DNA from: DSWT01 sp035415725 | Lineage (GTDB): Bacteria > Chloroflexota > Anaerolineae > B4-G1 > SLSP01 | DNA length: 64,000 nt | Assembly (NCBI GenBank): GCA_035415725.1 | Contig: DAOOGN010000004.1 | Coordinates: 34,327-98,326, forward strand | Reading direction: 5' to 3' | Part shown: positions 1 to 9,216 of the stretch, in pieces | How positions within the stretch are numbered: the first letter of the stretch is position 1 | Layout: each line of letters opens with the position of its first letter | Translations under genes and position numbers: made by a program | The notes under the pieces: model-generated | Databases searched by the model: none | What the model saw: only the letters and a program-made list of their open reading frames with translations | Told to the model about the DNA's origin: nothing

Positions 1-2856
1 CTTGCGTGCTTCGCCGACAATGGTTTCCAGGTTCGATATCAACGCCGCGGGGATGCCGGGCTTGCGCATCCCCAACTGTGCATACAGGATAATGGTCGTC
101 AGCAGGTTGCGAAAATCGTGCGCGATGCCGGCAGCCAGTTGGCCGATAGCGGCCAGACGTTCCTGACGGCGCAGACGCTCCTCCATCTCCTTGCGCTCGG
201 TGATGTCGCGCACGATGGAGATCGCCAGGTCACGCTCGTCCACCTGCAACGGTGAGGTGGTCACTTCGACCGGAACACGTATGCCATCTTTGCGGATGTC
301 AATGCCTTCAAAAGGCGCGCCGCGATAGCGCGCCAGTTCGTTTTTGGTCACCTGCCCTACCATTCCCCGCTGCTCAGGCGCTTGTAAATCGGCGACCGTT
401 AATTGCCGCAATTCCTCGTGGGTGTAACCGAGCATATCGCAGGCCCGCCGGTTGGCATCGATGATGGTGTCTTGTTGTATATCCTCGATGAAGATAGCGT
501 CGCTGGCCTGATCGAAAAGCGCGTGGAAATAGGCTTCGCTTTCTCGCAGGGCGGCCTCTATCTGCTCACGGGCGCGCAGTTCTTGCTGCACTTGTTGGTA
601 GAGGTGTGCATTTTCCAGGGCGATAGCGGCGTGATAGGTGAAGAGATGCAACGTAGCCGCATGGTCAGGCGTGAAAAAGCCCGGCGTCGCACTGTCGATA
701 TTCAAAAAGCCGACGACTTCACCGCGCACGACGATGGGCGCCCCCACATACGATCGCAGCCATGCGACATCCGGTATATGGATCCAGCCGGGATAACATT
801 CGGTATCAGGAATCACCAGCGGCTCACCAGTTGCGGCCATTTGCCGCAGATTAACCATTTGTTGCACGTCGAAGACAGCATTGGCCGCATACGCCGCTGA
901 ACCCAAGCGCTCGTATCCATACGACCGCGCAATGGATGCCTGCTGCCGGGCATCCATGAGCATCACGTTGGCTGCATCTCCAGGAACCACACGGCTCACC
1001 TGCTCCAGAAGACGATCCAACACTTCATCGGGGTTCAAGGAACGGCTAAACACCGCTGCGGCCTCGGCCAGCGCGCGCGATAAATCCCGTTCCCGCCGCA
1101 AATCGCTCTCCGATTGCAGTCGAGCTGTAATATCGCCATACGCCACGGCCACGCCATACCCTTCCAGCGGGATAGGGGCCGCCGTTACACTGATCCAGGT
1201 GGTAGTGCCATCATTTTTGACGAGGCCCATCTCAACATTCTCGACCAGCCGGTTTTCACGCAGCGCGCGCACACTGGCAAATTCATCTGCCGGCATGGAG
1301 GTGCCGTCCAGCCGGATCATCCGCCATTCTGGGTCATCGACGGTGCGTTCACTTTGTTGCTGCAACGACAGGCCAAGCAATCGCTCGGAGGCGCGGTTGC
1401 CTTCAAGGATGTGTCCGTAATGGTCGGTGATGGTGATACCCAGGGGAAAGGATTCAAAAAGTACCCGATACTTCTCCAAGCTGACGCGCAACGCCGCTTC
1501 CGTGCGTTGGCGCTCGATCAATTGCCACACGCCTTCCATCAACAAGGTCAATTGACGTACATCCGTGTCATCGTAGTCGCCTGACTTATTGGCGACACCG
1601 GCGACAATCACAATATGGTCCCCGGCGAAAACCGGGACGTTGAGGTGACTACGCAGTGCTATGTGTCCGGCCGGGTAGCCTTTCTTCCAGGGGTTAGGCG
1701 CGGTGTAGTTGTTCGTGATGATGGGACGACGCTGACGTATTGCTTCACCCCACAGCCCTGTTGTTTCCAGCGGATAGATCAACGGTTTGTTGGCAATGGC
1801 ACACTCTGCCATCGCCTGCTTCGACCAGGCATGCATCTTAAGCGTGGTTTCGTCTTCACTCACAAAGGCTAGGTATCCCACTTCGCTGCGGGTAAGGCGC
1901 ACGGCTGCTTCCAACGCAAAGTCCGTGATCTCCTGCAGGGAGGCGTCGCGCATCTGGTTCAAGTGAAGCAAGGCTTCCATCCGTTCGGCATTAAGCTGCG
2001 CTGCTTCTTGCGCGCGCATTCGACCGGTCACGTCGCGGTATAGCCACAGATTGCCATGACGTTCACCGTCCATCGTGATCGGCACATAATCGCGCGCCCA
2101 CACACGTCCATCGGCTAAGGTCAGAACTTCGTCACGCACCGCCTGGTGTGTCGCCAGATGCGCGGTGATGCCTTGAACAAAGCCGTCGGGATCGCTGAAC
2201 ATGGATTTGGACATCTCGACGGCGGCGGCGTAATCCGTACCGATGATGAGGGAAGGAAAGGGGATGCCGAACAGGTTACAGTACGCTTGATTAGCATATA
2301 CCACCCGGCGACTTTCGTCCTCGAACAGTATCCCCCGCCGTAAGTTTTCAATCAACGCGGTGAGTTGGGCCACGTTTTCACGGAGGGCATACTCTGTCCG
2401 TGTCCGCTCGGTGACATCCACAAACAGGGCTGCCATCCTATTCGGCCTGGTCTGAAAAGCGTAGACCTGGAAGGCTCCGGCGATGTGCGCATCCTCATAG
2501 AGAACTTGACCCGTACTCCACGCCATCCCTTCCGCGGCAGCCTGACGATAACGAGTGGGCACTTCGGTTTCTATCAACGCGGGGAAAGCTTCTTCGAGGG
2601 TCATTCCAATAAATTGTGCATGTTCTATGCCGAGGATGTGGTCGGCGGCGGGGTTGGCACCGGCAAAAACCAGCCGCCCGTCGGGGTGTAAATCGTAGAT
2701 GTGTATACCCATCGGCACATGGCGGATAAGATCGGTGAGCCTGCTTTCAAGGTCTTGGGCCGCGACGCTCCGCGCCGCCTCGAGCCTGTCGACCTGCTGA
2801 CGCAACGCCCGCACTTCGGCGAGCCATGCCTCACGTGTTTTATCCTCATCAGTCAT
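1..2856 (-). CDS. Multi-PAS/GAF sensor histidine kinase (C-terminus beyond window)
   Basis: This is the N-terminal 952 residues of a sensor histidine kinase; the ATPase domain would lie beyond base 1. Translating the minus strand from ATG 2856 (AGGAGGTG just upstream) gives a short coiled N-terminus, PAS (about 41-146), PAS (about 166-276, ending YRDVTGR), GAF (about 306-433), PAS (about 460-577), GAF (about 600-750), PAS (about 772-880, ending IVRDITERKE), then a HisKA H-box reading AAGIAHDFRNLLTT near residue 914, whose His is the expected phospho-acceptor. No transmembrane segment is seen, so it is probably cytoplasmic and senses through PAS/GAF ligands. The IAHDFRN form of the H-box is typical of hybrid kinases. 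The frame is open over the whole stretch. The ligand and partner regulator are unknown. Confidence 0.9.
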   Translation of the reverse strand, partial: MTDEDKTREAWLAEVRALRQQVDRLEAARSVAAQDLESRLTDLIRHVPMGIHIYDLHPDGRLVFAGANPAADHILGIEHAQFIGMTLEEAFPALIETEVPTRYRQAAAEGMAWSTGQVLYEDAHIAGAFQVYAFQTRPNRMAALFVDVTERTRTEYALRENVAQLTALIENLRRGILFEDESRRVVYANQAYCNLFGIPFPSLIIGTDYAAAVEMSKSMFSDPDGFVQGITAHLATHQAVRDEVLTLADGRVWARDYVPITMDGERHGNLWLYRDVTGRMRAQEAAQLNAERMEALLHLNQMRDASLQEITDFALEAAVRLTRSEVGYLAFVSEDETTLKMHAWSKQAMAECAIANKPLIYPLETTGLWGEAIRQRRPIITNNYTAPNPWKKGYPAGHIALRSHLNVPVFAGDHIVIVAGVANKSGDYDDTDVRQLTLLMEGVWQLIERQRTEAALRVSLEKYRVLFESFPLGITITDHYGHILEGNRASERLLGLSLQQQSERTVDDPEWRMIRLDGTSMPADEFASVRALRENRLVENVEMGLVKNDGTTTWISVTAAPIPLEGYGVAVAYGDITARLQSESDLRRERDLSRALAEAAAVFSRSLNPDEVLDRLLEQVSRVVPGDAANVMLMDARQQASIARSYGYERLGSAAYAANAVFDVQQMVNLRQMAATGEPLVIPDTECYPGWIHIPDVAWLRSYVGAPIVVRGEVVGFLNIDSATPGFFTPDHAATLHLFTYHAAIALENAHLYQQVQQELRAREQIEAALRESEAYFHALFDQASDAIFIEDIQQDTIIDANRRACDMLGYTHEELRQLTVADLQAPEQRGMVGQVTKNELARYRGAPFEGIDIRKDGIRVPVEVTTSPLQVDERDLAISIVRDITERKEMEERLRRQERLAAIGQLAAGIAHDFRNLLTTIILYAQLGMRKPGIPAALISNLETIVGEARK

Positions 2857-2892
2857 TATGCACCTCCTAAAAACATCAGGAAGTTACACCCA

Positions 2893-3003
2893 TGGTAAAC
2901 TTTTAGTCTTGTGAACGTAGCAATTTTTTCAATGGCTTACCCCCTATCCCTCTTCCCTCTCCCCCGCGTTGGCGCGGGGGAGGAGGAATCTCCTCACAGC
3001 ACA
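2893..3003 (+). repeat. Family C intergenic repeat, copy C1
   Basis: The stretch from AACTTTTAGTCTTGTGAACG through a C-rich hairpin (CCCCCGCG, TTGG, CGCGGGGG) to CTCACAGCACAC matches the region at 40193-40410 and, inverted, part of 49604-49735. It directly precedes a family D fragment. Confidence 0.7.
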
Positions 3004-3100
3004 CAAGCAGCGGAGGGTTTGTAGTGACGCCTTCAGGCGTCTCTTAGGAGCTAAGAGCGGCTGAAGCCGCCACTACAAATGGAAATTGGCGTCAGTCCTA
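3004..3100 (-). mobile_element. Family D MITE, truncated copy D2
   Basis: Inverted relative to the complete copy at 32422-32545. It shares the core palindrome (TAGTGACGCCTTCAGGCGTC and AGCGGCTGAAGCCGCCACTA) and one outer end, GCGTCAGTCCTA against GCGTAAGTCCTA. The other terminal repeat is missing, replaced by family C sequence. Confidence 0.7.
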
Positions 3101-3437
3101 AGCACTGGGTTAGTTGTATCATAGTCCAAGATAGTATTTTGTCGAGTGAACTTGGGAGATGGTTCATGGATCGGGGTTGCGTTCTCCCCTGCCTTCGCTA
3201 TACTTATATAGGAGTGGCGCAGTTTTCTGTTCTCCACCGTGGAGGTCGCTGAGAACGCAGAGGAAACACAGGAAGACTCAGCGCTCTGGGCGCACTCTGT
3301 GGTAAACTCTCTTTCTGAAGCGCCCACCGCGTAACGACTCACTTATACTCAACGCGCGATGCAGGTTACAGGTTCTCTAGGATTTGGCGTGGTGATGGAA
3401 AAACGGCTTTAGTTTTTGCCACGGATGGCACGGATTG
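3101..3437. other. Intergenic, no gene recognised
   Basis: Short ORFs here have no recognisable protein character. Around 3237-3305 there is text rich in CAGAG/CGCAG words (for example GAGAACGCAGAGGAAACACA) that resembles degenerate flanks of other repeats in this window. No promoter or RNA gene could be supported. Confidence 0.4.
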
Positions 3438-3593
3438 TGTACTCGTCAGGATGATATTGAACACAACAGCGTGGGATTTTTACTGCCGAGAGCGCCGGGT
3501 TCGCCGCGATGGATGCTATTTCTCGGCGTCCTCAGCGTGCTCAGCGGTGGAAACGAATTTAGCGGCGTGTCCAACATCTTGTTGACCAGTACA
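3438..3593 (+). mobile_element. Family B MITE, complete copy B1
   Basis: 156 bp with imperfect terminal inverted repeats of about 27 bp. The left end reads TGTACTCGTCAGGATGATAT and the right end, inverted, TGTACTGGTCAACAAGATGT, both running into TTG(A/G)ACAC. It has no coding capacity. Related copies lie at 23104, 36297 and 62815. A GGAT appears on both flanks and may be a remnant of target duplication, which is not certain. Confidence 0.75.
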
Positions 3594-3724
3594 GGATGAC
3601 ACAGATTGCACCGATTTTTTATACTTTGCGTGTCAATCCGTGAAATCCGTGGCGGGTTTCTTATTTCGACCCTACGCAATCCTGAAGAACCAGGTTACAT
3701 CAAGCTTATGGGCGTGAGAAACGT

Positions 3725-4831
3725 ATGCAAACAGTGAAAGCTATGGCGCAACATTTTGTGAATACGACTGGGCCGATCACCAACATTCAGGAATATGGCG
3801 CCGGTAACATCCACCATACGTTCCTGGTTTCGCTCCACGGCGGACCGCCCTTCATCTTGCAACAAATCAATCAACGGGTTTTCAAGCAGCCGGAGTGGAT
3901 CATGCGCAACATCCGTACCTTCACCGATCACGTGCAGATGCGTCGGCAATCTGACCCACCGTCGGCGCGCCGTTGGGAGACGCCGCAGATTATCCCGACC
4001 AACGCGGGGTGCGATTACGTCATCGACGCGCAGGGCGGATTCTGGCGCGCTCTTACCTTCATCGGCGGCGCGCGGACTTACGCGAAGATTCAGGATGTCC
4101 ACCACGCGCGGGAAGTGGGCTATGCGCTCGGGCGCTTCCACCACCTCACCCGTGACCTGAACCCGGCGCGGTTGTATGATACGCTCGAAGGTTATCACCT
4201 CACCCCGCGTTATCTGGCGCATTACGATGCCGTCGTCGCACGCGGAGAGTTCGCGGCAGATTCGGCGGACGTGGCCTACGGGATACGCTTCCTGGCCGAC
4301 CGCCGCGACGCCATTCCGGTGTTGGAAGAAGCCCGCCAGCAAGGCCGATTGCACCTGCGTCCCACCCATGGCGATCCCAAAGTCGATAACGTCATGATCG
4401 ATGACAACACCGGGCAGGCCGTGAGCATCATCGACCTGGACACGGTGAAGCCGGGCCTGGTCCACTACGACATCGGGGACTGCTTGCGCTCCGGCTGCAA
4501 TCCACCAGGCGAAGAGACGGAAGACATCGACGCGGTATACTTCGAGATGGATCTCTGTCAGGCGATTTTGCAAGGGTATTTCCCCCTGGTACGCGATTTT
4601 TATACCGACGACGATTACGCCTATCTTTACGCGGCCATCCGCCTGCTCGCGTTGGAGCAAGGGCTGCGCTTCTTCACCGATTACCTCGAAGGAAACGTGT
4701 ACTACAAAGTAAAACACGACAGGCACAACCTTATCCGCGCTCTAGTCCAGTTCAAATTAGTCGTCAGTATCGAAGCGCAAGAAGCCGCTATTCGTGCTGT
4801 GATCGCCAACTGCCGTGCGGCGAGCGTATGA
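3725..4831 (+). CDS. NahK-like sugar kinase (APH-fold phosphotransferase)
   Basis: A 368-residue phosphotransferase of the aminoglycoside phosphotransferase/choline kinase fold, predicted cytoplasmic. The catalytic loop HGDPKVDNVM is at about residues 215-224, and the metal-binding IDLDT, in place of DFG, is near 236. The N-terminal GAGNIHHTFLV resembles the nucleotide-binding strand of N-acetylhexosamine 1-kinase (NahK), and length and layout fit that branch. It would phosphorylate a sugar or amino sugar at the anomeric position; the substrate is inferred. The opposite strand carries a long overlapping open frame without family motifs, so this strand is preferred. A low-complexity spacer separates it from the next gene. 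Confidence 0.8.
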   Translation: MQTVKAMAQHFVNTTGPITNIQEYGAGNIHHTFLVSLHGGPPFILQQINQRVFKQPEWIMRNIRTFTDHVQMRRQSDPPSARRWETPQIIPTNAGCDYVIDAQGGFWRALTFIGGARTYAKIQDVHHAREVGYALGRFHHLTRDLNPARLYDTLEGYHLTPRYLAHYDAVVARGEFAADSADVAYGIRFLADRRDAIPVLEEARQQGRLHLRPTHGDPKVDNVMIDDNTGQAVSIIDLDTVKPGLVHYDIGDCLRSGCNPPGEETEDIDAVYFEMDLCQAILQGYFPLVRDFYTDDDYAYLYAAIRLLALEQGLRFFTDYLEGNVYYKVKHDRHNLIRALVQFKLVVSIEAQEAAIRAVIANCRAASV

Positions 4832-4883
4832 CGAATAGCGAATGACGAATCACAAATCACACATTACGCATCACGAGGAGCCT

Positions 4884-6596
4884 ATGTCACGATATATGCG
4901 TTTAGCCTGGATAGCCATCCTGGTCTTGGCCGCAGTGCTGCGATTGTCGGCGCTGAATCACGTTCCCCTTGCCCCGGATGAAGCGACATCCGCCCTGGCC
5001 TCGTTGGAGGCGGCGGGGGCGCAGACAACAGAGAGCGCCCTGCTGTTGGTGGGCAATGGCCTGCTGTTCCGCCTCTTCGGCGCCGGTGATGGACTGGCAC
5101 GTTTTATCCCCGCCCTGGCCGGCATTGCCCTGGTCGGTTTGCCGTACTTTTGGCGGAAGCGTCTGGGAGACAGCGGCGCTTTGGTCGCTGCCGGGCTGTT
5201 GCTCTTTTCGCCATTAGCTCTCTTTGCCTCGCGGCATCTGGAAGGCACGACCCCCGGCGTCCTCGGCGCGTTGCTGATATTGACGGCGTTGATGGGCGAC
5301 ACCGCCGCCCATGCCGCTGGCCGCTTATCGCCGCTGCTCATTACCGTCGGACTGGCCGTGGGGTTGACGGGTGGGCCGTCGTTCTACGATGTCCTGCTTC
5401 CGGGATTGTTGGCGTGGATGTTTTATCGCTGGAACAGCGGCGCGCCGGTGTGGGCGGCCTTGCGTGGATGGGCGTTGCCGACGGTCGGCGGTCTGGCCGC
5501 AGCATTCTTGATTTCCAGCGGTTTGGGATGGCGCTGGAACGGCTGGAGTGGCGTCGCCGACGGTCTGACGGCGTGGCTCACCTCATGGCACGCCGGCCGG
5601 CAAGGACTCTCCGATGTCATCCTCCTGTTCTTGTACGAGCCGCTGACGTTGTTTCTCACCTTGATAGGCTTGATCGGCTCGATCCGCAAGACCGAGCCTT
5701 TCACGTTGGCTTTAGCCCTGTGGGGGGTCCTGGCATTGCTGCTGGTGAGTGTGCGACCCGGCGCGTCGTCGCTGGCTACCCTCGCCGCGGTGACGCCCCT
5801 GGCCCTGCTGGCAGGTTGCGGCGCGCAGCAAATCCTCGCCGCCGTCCCCCGTCCACAGGCCAAGTGGCTCTGGGGACATGCAGGGGTGAGTTTTATCTTC
5901 TGGCAGCCTGTCGGCTTGGCTATCGCAGGTCATGCCACCGACAGCCGGACGATGAGCTTTTTGGGCGTAGCCGGCAATATGAACCTGGTCTTCCTCCTCG
6001 GCGGTATAACGGTGGTGGCCTTGCAAATTTTGATCGCGCTCTTGTTTTCGCTCTTGATTCCCCTACGGATGGTATGGCGCAGCGCGCTAGGGGGCATGGC
6101 CCTGGTAGGGCTGGTGACCCAGATCGGATTCGCCTGGGGACTGGCATTCGTGCGTCCTACCTCGCCGGCAGAACCGGCGATCATCGCCGCCGCCTCGCCA
6201 GACCTGTGGAATTTGCGCGATATGGCGGATGAGATGGCCGTGCGCCGTGGGCAACGCCGGGACGATTTCGAGATGACGCTCGTCACATCGGACAAGGGGA
6301 CGACGGATGTCATCCGCTGGACCTTGCGTGATTTCTCACGTCTGACCCTCGTGGAATCCTGGCCGGCGGAGGCTACCGGTGTAGTCATCACGGCGCCGGA
6401 CGCTCTCCCGCCCGCGGCGGATACGCGCGGCTGGATGGGCATGGCGTTCACGGCCACGACGCGCGGCGCACAAAGCGTGCCGCGCTGCCGGGGATTCGCC
6501 CCTCTGGAATGCAGTGATCTGGCGCGCTGGTACCTCTTCCGGCAGATACCAGAGGCACCTGCGCCGGAGCAAGTCGTTCTGTGGAACGTCCCCTAA
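4884..6596 (+). CDS. GT39-like polytopic membrane glycosyltransferase
   Basis: About 570 residues with many hydrophobic segments. The N-terminus carries the pattern of the GT39/ArnT superfamily: a first helix, then LAPDEATSALASLEA, the luminal-loop Asp-Glu motif thought to bind the polyprenyl-phosphate donor. ATG 4884 is chosen because GAGGAG lies at 4875-4880; an upstream in-frame ATG at 4842 lies in a low-complexity tract. The C-terminal 150 residues form a soluble extracytoplasmic domain. It is one of four such proteins here (also 18933, 29111, 51716) and likely transfers sugar to surface glycans or proteins. The acceptor cannot be told from sequence. Confidence 0.75.
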   Translation: MSRYMRLAWIAILVLAAVLRLSALNHVPLAPDEATSALASLEAAGAQTTESALLLVGNGLLFRLFGAGDGLARFIPALAGIALVGLPYFWRKRLGDSGALVAAGLLLFSPLALFASRHLEGTTPGVLGALLILTALMGDTAAHAAGRLSPLLITVGLAVGLTGGPSFYDVLLPGLLAWMFYRWNSGAPVWAALRGWALPTVGGLAAAFLISSGLGWRWNGWSGVADGLTAWLTSWHAGRQGLSDVILLFLYEPLTLFLTLIGLIGSIRKTEPFTLALALWGVLALLLVSVRPGASSLATLAAVTPLALLAGCGAQQILAAVPRPQAKWLWGHAGVSFIFWQPVGLAIAGHATDSRTMSFLGVAGNMNLVFLLGGITVVALQILIALLFSLLIPLRMVWRSALGGMALVGLVTQIGFAWGLAFVRPTSPAEPAIIAAASPDLWNLRDMADEMAVRRGQRRDDFEMTLVTSDKGTTDVIRWTLRDFSRLTLVESWPAEATGVVITAPDALPPAADTRGWMGMAFTATTRGAQSVPRCRGFAPLECSDLARWYLFRQIPEAPAPEQVVLWNVP

Positions 6597-6612
6597 TTCT
6601 GTTCCGGCCTCC

Positions 6613-6640
6613 TTGCTCTCCTGGTTGCTTCGTTTATAAT
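6613..6640 (+). promoter_or_regulatory. Predicted sigma70 promoter for the zinc-ribbon gene
   Basis: TTGCTC (6613-6618), a 16-bp spacer and TATAAT (6635-6640). A start near 6647 leaves a leader of about 30 bases before the AGGGAGAG ribosome site and ATG at 6677, which supports the shorter start of that gene. Confidence 0.55.
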
Positions 6641-6676
6641 GTCCCCATGGGGGTGAAAACCCAACAAGGGAGAGCT

Positions 6677-6976
6677 ATGACAGCTTATCGAAAAGCAAGT
6701 ATTCGAGATTTGACCACGGCAGCCTACGAGCTGGACGGGCAGTTTTTGCAGGGGATTGTGCAGCAGGATAAAGAGGGTGGCCGCTGGGAAGTGGGTAATA
6801 CATCCATAGAAGCGTGGTTGTCACGCTACAATGGCGAGGAGGTGACGGTGATCATACTTCCGATGTCCGATGATCACCTTCTGCAAACCAAAGTTTGCAC
6901 GACGTGCGGGCGAACGTATACCGACGTGGAATGTCCCCATTGCCGCGAAGTACGCATGCGCTTGCGCGGACGTTGA
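6677..6976 (+). CDS. Small zinc-ribbon protein
   Basis: 99 residues. The N-terminal half has a small-barrel look (QFLQGIVQQDKEGGRWEVGN, then EEVTVIILP) and the C-terminus holds two Cys pairs, CTTCG and CPHC, typical of a zinc ribbon. The start at 6677 has AAGGGAGAG directly upstream and a -10 element placed suitably; longer starts would begin at or before the predicted transcription start. The gene sits just before the Wzz/CpsD pair, but the 31-base gap and separate promoter make a functional link uncertain. No specific function is assigned. Confidence 0.7.
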   Translation: MTAYRKASIRDLTTAAYELDGQFLQGIVQQDKEGGRWEVGNTSIEAWLSRYNGEEVTVIILPMSDDHLLQTKVCTTCGRTYTDVECPHCREVRMRLRGR

Positions 6977-7007
6977 ACCTTGGCGCTAAGAGGGGAGGGC
7001 GGAAAGC

Positions 7008-7670
7008 GTGAAAATTGAGGATTATTTGCGTATCCTTCGTCAGCGAGGATGGATTATCATCCTGGCGGCGGTATTGACGGCGGCGAGCGCCTTTGTCTTC
7101 AGCAAATTGCAGACGCCGGTGTACCGTTCCAGCATCGAAGTCTCGATTCAACTGGCGCGGGCCGACCTCGGCCTGGCTACATCCGCCAAGATGTTACTAA
7201 ACAATTTCTCGGCGACGATGTGGTCGGAGCGCTATGCCCAGGAGATCATCGACCGCCTGGATTTGATGCGCACCGCCAAAGATTTGAAGAGTGACGTGAC
7301 CTTCGCTGCCGACGAGAACCGCATGGTCATCCAGATCGATGTCGATGATTATAACGGCGAGCAGGCGAACAACATTGCCAACATGTGGGCGCAGTTGTTC
7401 AAGGAGTGGCGCGAGGAACAGAACGCGCGGCAGAATAAAGAAGAGCGTGTTTACGCGGAGGCGATTGACCCTGCCTCTTACCGGCAATTGCGTCCTAAGA
7501 CCGCCGTCAACGTCGCCGCGGGCGGCATCTTCGGACTGGTGGGGGGCACGATTGTCGTCTTCGTGCTGGAATGGCTGGAAGCCGGGATCGTGCGACAGCC
7601 AAAGGAACTAGAGCGAGCCACCGGTCTGCTGGTCATCGGTGTGATCCCTCCCGTGTCCCAGGCAAAATAA
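7008..7670 (+). CDS. Wzz/CapA-type polysaccharide chain-length protein
   Basis: 220 residues, GTG start with GGGGAGGGCGG upstream. The opening MKIEDYLRILRQRGWIIIL, followed by a hydrophobic segment, is the signature of Wzz-family polysaccharide co-polymerases. A second transmembrane helix lies at about residues 165-187 (GGIFGLVGGTIVVFVLEWLE). The extracytoplasmic part between them is short for the family, so this is a minimal version. It is followed 46 bases later by a CpsD-like ATPase, the usual partner. It probably acts at the membrane in exopolysaccharide or cell-wall glycan assembly, although no polymerase or flippase gene is in view. Confidence 0.8.
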   Translation: MKIEDYLRILRQRGWIIILAAVLTAASAFVFSKLQTPVYRSSIEVSIQLARADLGLATSAKMLLNNFSATMWSERYAQEIIDRLDLMRTAKDLKSDVTFAADENRMVIQIDVDDYNGEQANNIANMWAQLFKEWREEQNARQNKEERVYAEAIDPASYRQLRPKTAVNVAAGGIFGLVGGTIVVFVLEWLEAGIVRQPKELERATGLLVIGVIPPVSQAK

Positions 7671-7716
7671 GGCGGCGCGCCGACGGCTACATGACTACTG
7701 ACTACTTTTAGGAGTA

Positions 7717-8376
7717 ATGATGAACAAAGTCAATGTGGTGACACTCACGGCCCCCCGTTCTCCGGCCGCGGAAGCTTACCGGGTTTTGCGGGTGAATCTG
7801 GCATTCACCAGCCTGGACAAGCCTTTGAAGACGATAGTGATCTCCGCACCGGCAATCACCGCTACCAAGTCAGAGGTCGCTGTGAACCTGGCCGTGGTTA
7901 TGGCCCAGGCCGGCCAGCGGGTGATTCTGGTAGACGCCGATTTGCGCCGTCCTGCGCTGCATCCCTGCTTCAACGCCCCCCAGGAACCGGGGTTGACGGG
8001 TTATATGGTCAGTCAGGATGGAGAAAGTGCGTTGATCCTCGAAGAAACCGCGGTGCCGCACTTGCAATTGTTACCGAGCGGTGCGCTCCCGCCCAATCCC
8101 GCCGACATTCTCGGATCCCAGAAGATGGAGCAACTCCTGACGCTGCTCAAAGCACGCGCCGATGTGGTGGTGCTGGATACGCCGCCCGTGACCGTCGCGG
8201 TGGATGCGTCGGTGCTTGGCGCGCGCGCTGACGGCTTGCTGCTCGTCGTACAGGCGGGTCACACGCGCCGTGATCACATCGCGCAGGCCAAGGAGTGGCT
8301 CGAACGCTACCATGTACACTTGCTGGGCGCCGTTTTCACCGACGCCCCTGAAGGCGACCTTTTAACCGGCTACTAG
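7717..8376 (+). CDS. CpsD/CapB-like ParA-fold ATPase with altered P-loop
   Basis: 219 residues, AGGAG at 7710-7714. The fold markers of bacterial tyrosine kinases (BY-kinases) are present: RSPAAEAYRVLRVNL near the start, Walker A' VILVDADLRRP, and Walker B VVVLDTPP. The P-loop, normally of the form PGEGKS, reads PAITATKSEVAVNLA, so the Gly residues are missing while Lys-Ser remain. No C-terminal tyrosine cluster is present; the tail ends LLTGY. It may be a regulatory partner of the Wzz protein rather than an active kinase. ATG 7720 is an equally possible start. Confidence 0.75.
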   Translation: MMNKVNVVTLTAPRSPAAEAYRVLRVNLAFTSLDKPLKTIVISAPAITATKSEVAVNLAVVMAQAGQRVILVDADLRRPALHPCFNAPQEPGLTGYMVSQDGESALILEETAVPHLQLLPSGALPPNPADILGSQKMEQLLTLLKARADVVVLDTPPVTVAVDASVLGARADGLLLVVQAGHTRRDHIAQAKEWLERYHVHLLGAVFTDAPEGDLLTGY

Positions 8377-8397
8377 CCGAGGCTAAAGCCCTCGGCT
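8375..8397. terminator. Hairpin after cpsD-like gene
   Basis: AGCCGAGG (8375-8382) pairs with CCTCGGCT (8390-8397), starting at the stop codon of the CpsD-like gene. It has no T-run. It lies between convergent genes, where a terminator is expected. Confidence 0.35.
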
Positions 8398-8448
8398 GAA
8401 ATCATCAAGCTCTACGAGCTGGCGTAGGACTTCGGTCCTCGGCCGGCT

Positions 8449-9189
8449 TTACGGTACAGACTGCGCGAGGCGTTGTGCAGCGTCGCAGATGATTTGTGTC
8501 GCTAGATCGACGGAGACTTTACCCGTGTTCACTACCAGGTGGTAGAGATCGGGATCGTCCCCCTTTACATTGTAGAAATGTTTCAAATAACGTGCCCGCT
8601 CTCTGTCGTCTTGCCGGATTTGGCGTTCAGCCTCCTTCTGGTCCAGGCCCAGTCGCTCGGTTAGACGCAGGATGCGCCATTCGGCGGGAGCGTGAATGCG
8701 CACGTGCAAAACGTGGGGAAAGTCCTTCAACACGACCTGCCCACCTCGCCCCACAATGATAACATCCCCTATCTGGGCGTACTCCAGAATAACGCGCTTG
8801 ACCAGTTCCTGATAATCTTCTCCGGCCTCGACACGGCGTTCATGCTCGGTCAGTTCCCGAAACGCATCGTCGTGGCTGAGTCCTTCCTGGACTATCAAGG
8901 TAGCCAGGCGCTCATCGTAGGTATACCCCTCGCGCAATGTCGCGCTGGAAATCGCCGGAACGGCCGGCATAGCATTCAGCGAATTCATCATACTTTCCAG
9001 GAATCCCGGCACGCGCTCCATCTTTTCCAACTGCGTGACCATGGCCTCATCAGGATAACCCGCCATTTCAGCGGCGCGACTGAGAATTTCACGATCAAGG
9101 TAACGCAGATTCAACTTTTTGGCGACGGCGGTCGCAATGTAACTTCCGCAACTGCCCAACTGTCTGGATAGCGTGATGACCATACTCAT
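8449..9189 (-). CDS. Cytidylate-kinase-like protein (Cytidylate_kin2 family)
   Basis: 246 residues, start supported by GGAGGAAT four bases upstream. It opens MSMVITLSRQLGSCGSYIA, a glycine-containing nucleotide loop as in the cytidylate-kinase-like family PF13189, and later has GDVIIVGRGGQ and an arginine-rich lid (RLTERLGLDQKEAERQIRQ). True Cmk enzymes are closer in pattern to GPAGSGKST, so a general nucleotide-kinase function is not assured. It is the last gene of a minus-strand run (glycosyltransferase, TPR protein, lipoprotein, this gene), 27 bases after the lipoprotein stop. The role in that context is unknown. Confidence 0.8.
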   Translation of the reverse strand: MSMVITLSRQLGSCGSYIATAVAKKLNLRYLDREILSRAAEMAGYPDEAMVTQLEKMERVPGFLESMMNSLNAMPAVPAISSATLREGYTYDERLATLIVQEGLSHDDAFRELTEHERRVEAGEDYQELVKRVILEYAQIGDVIIVGRGGQVVLKDFPHVLHVRIHAPAEWRILRLTERLGLDQKEAERQIRQDDRERARYLKHFYNVKGDDPDLYHLVVNTGKVSVDLATQIICDAAQRLAQSVP

Positions 9190-9216
9190 AAGTATTCCTC
9201 CTTTCGCCAGTGGATG

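Noticed and set aside
3695..4726. Long minus-strand ORF opposite the sugar kinase
   Set aside because: It has no family motifs, and the plus strand has an intact kinase catalytic loop.
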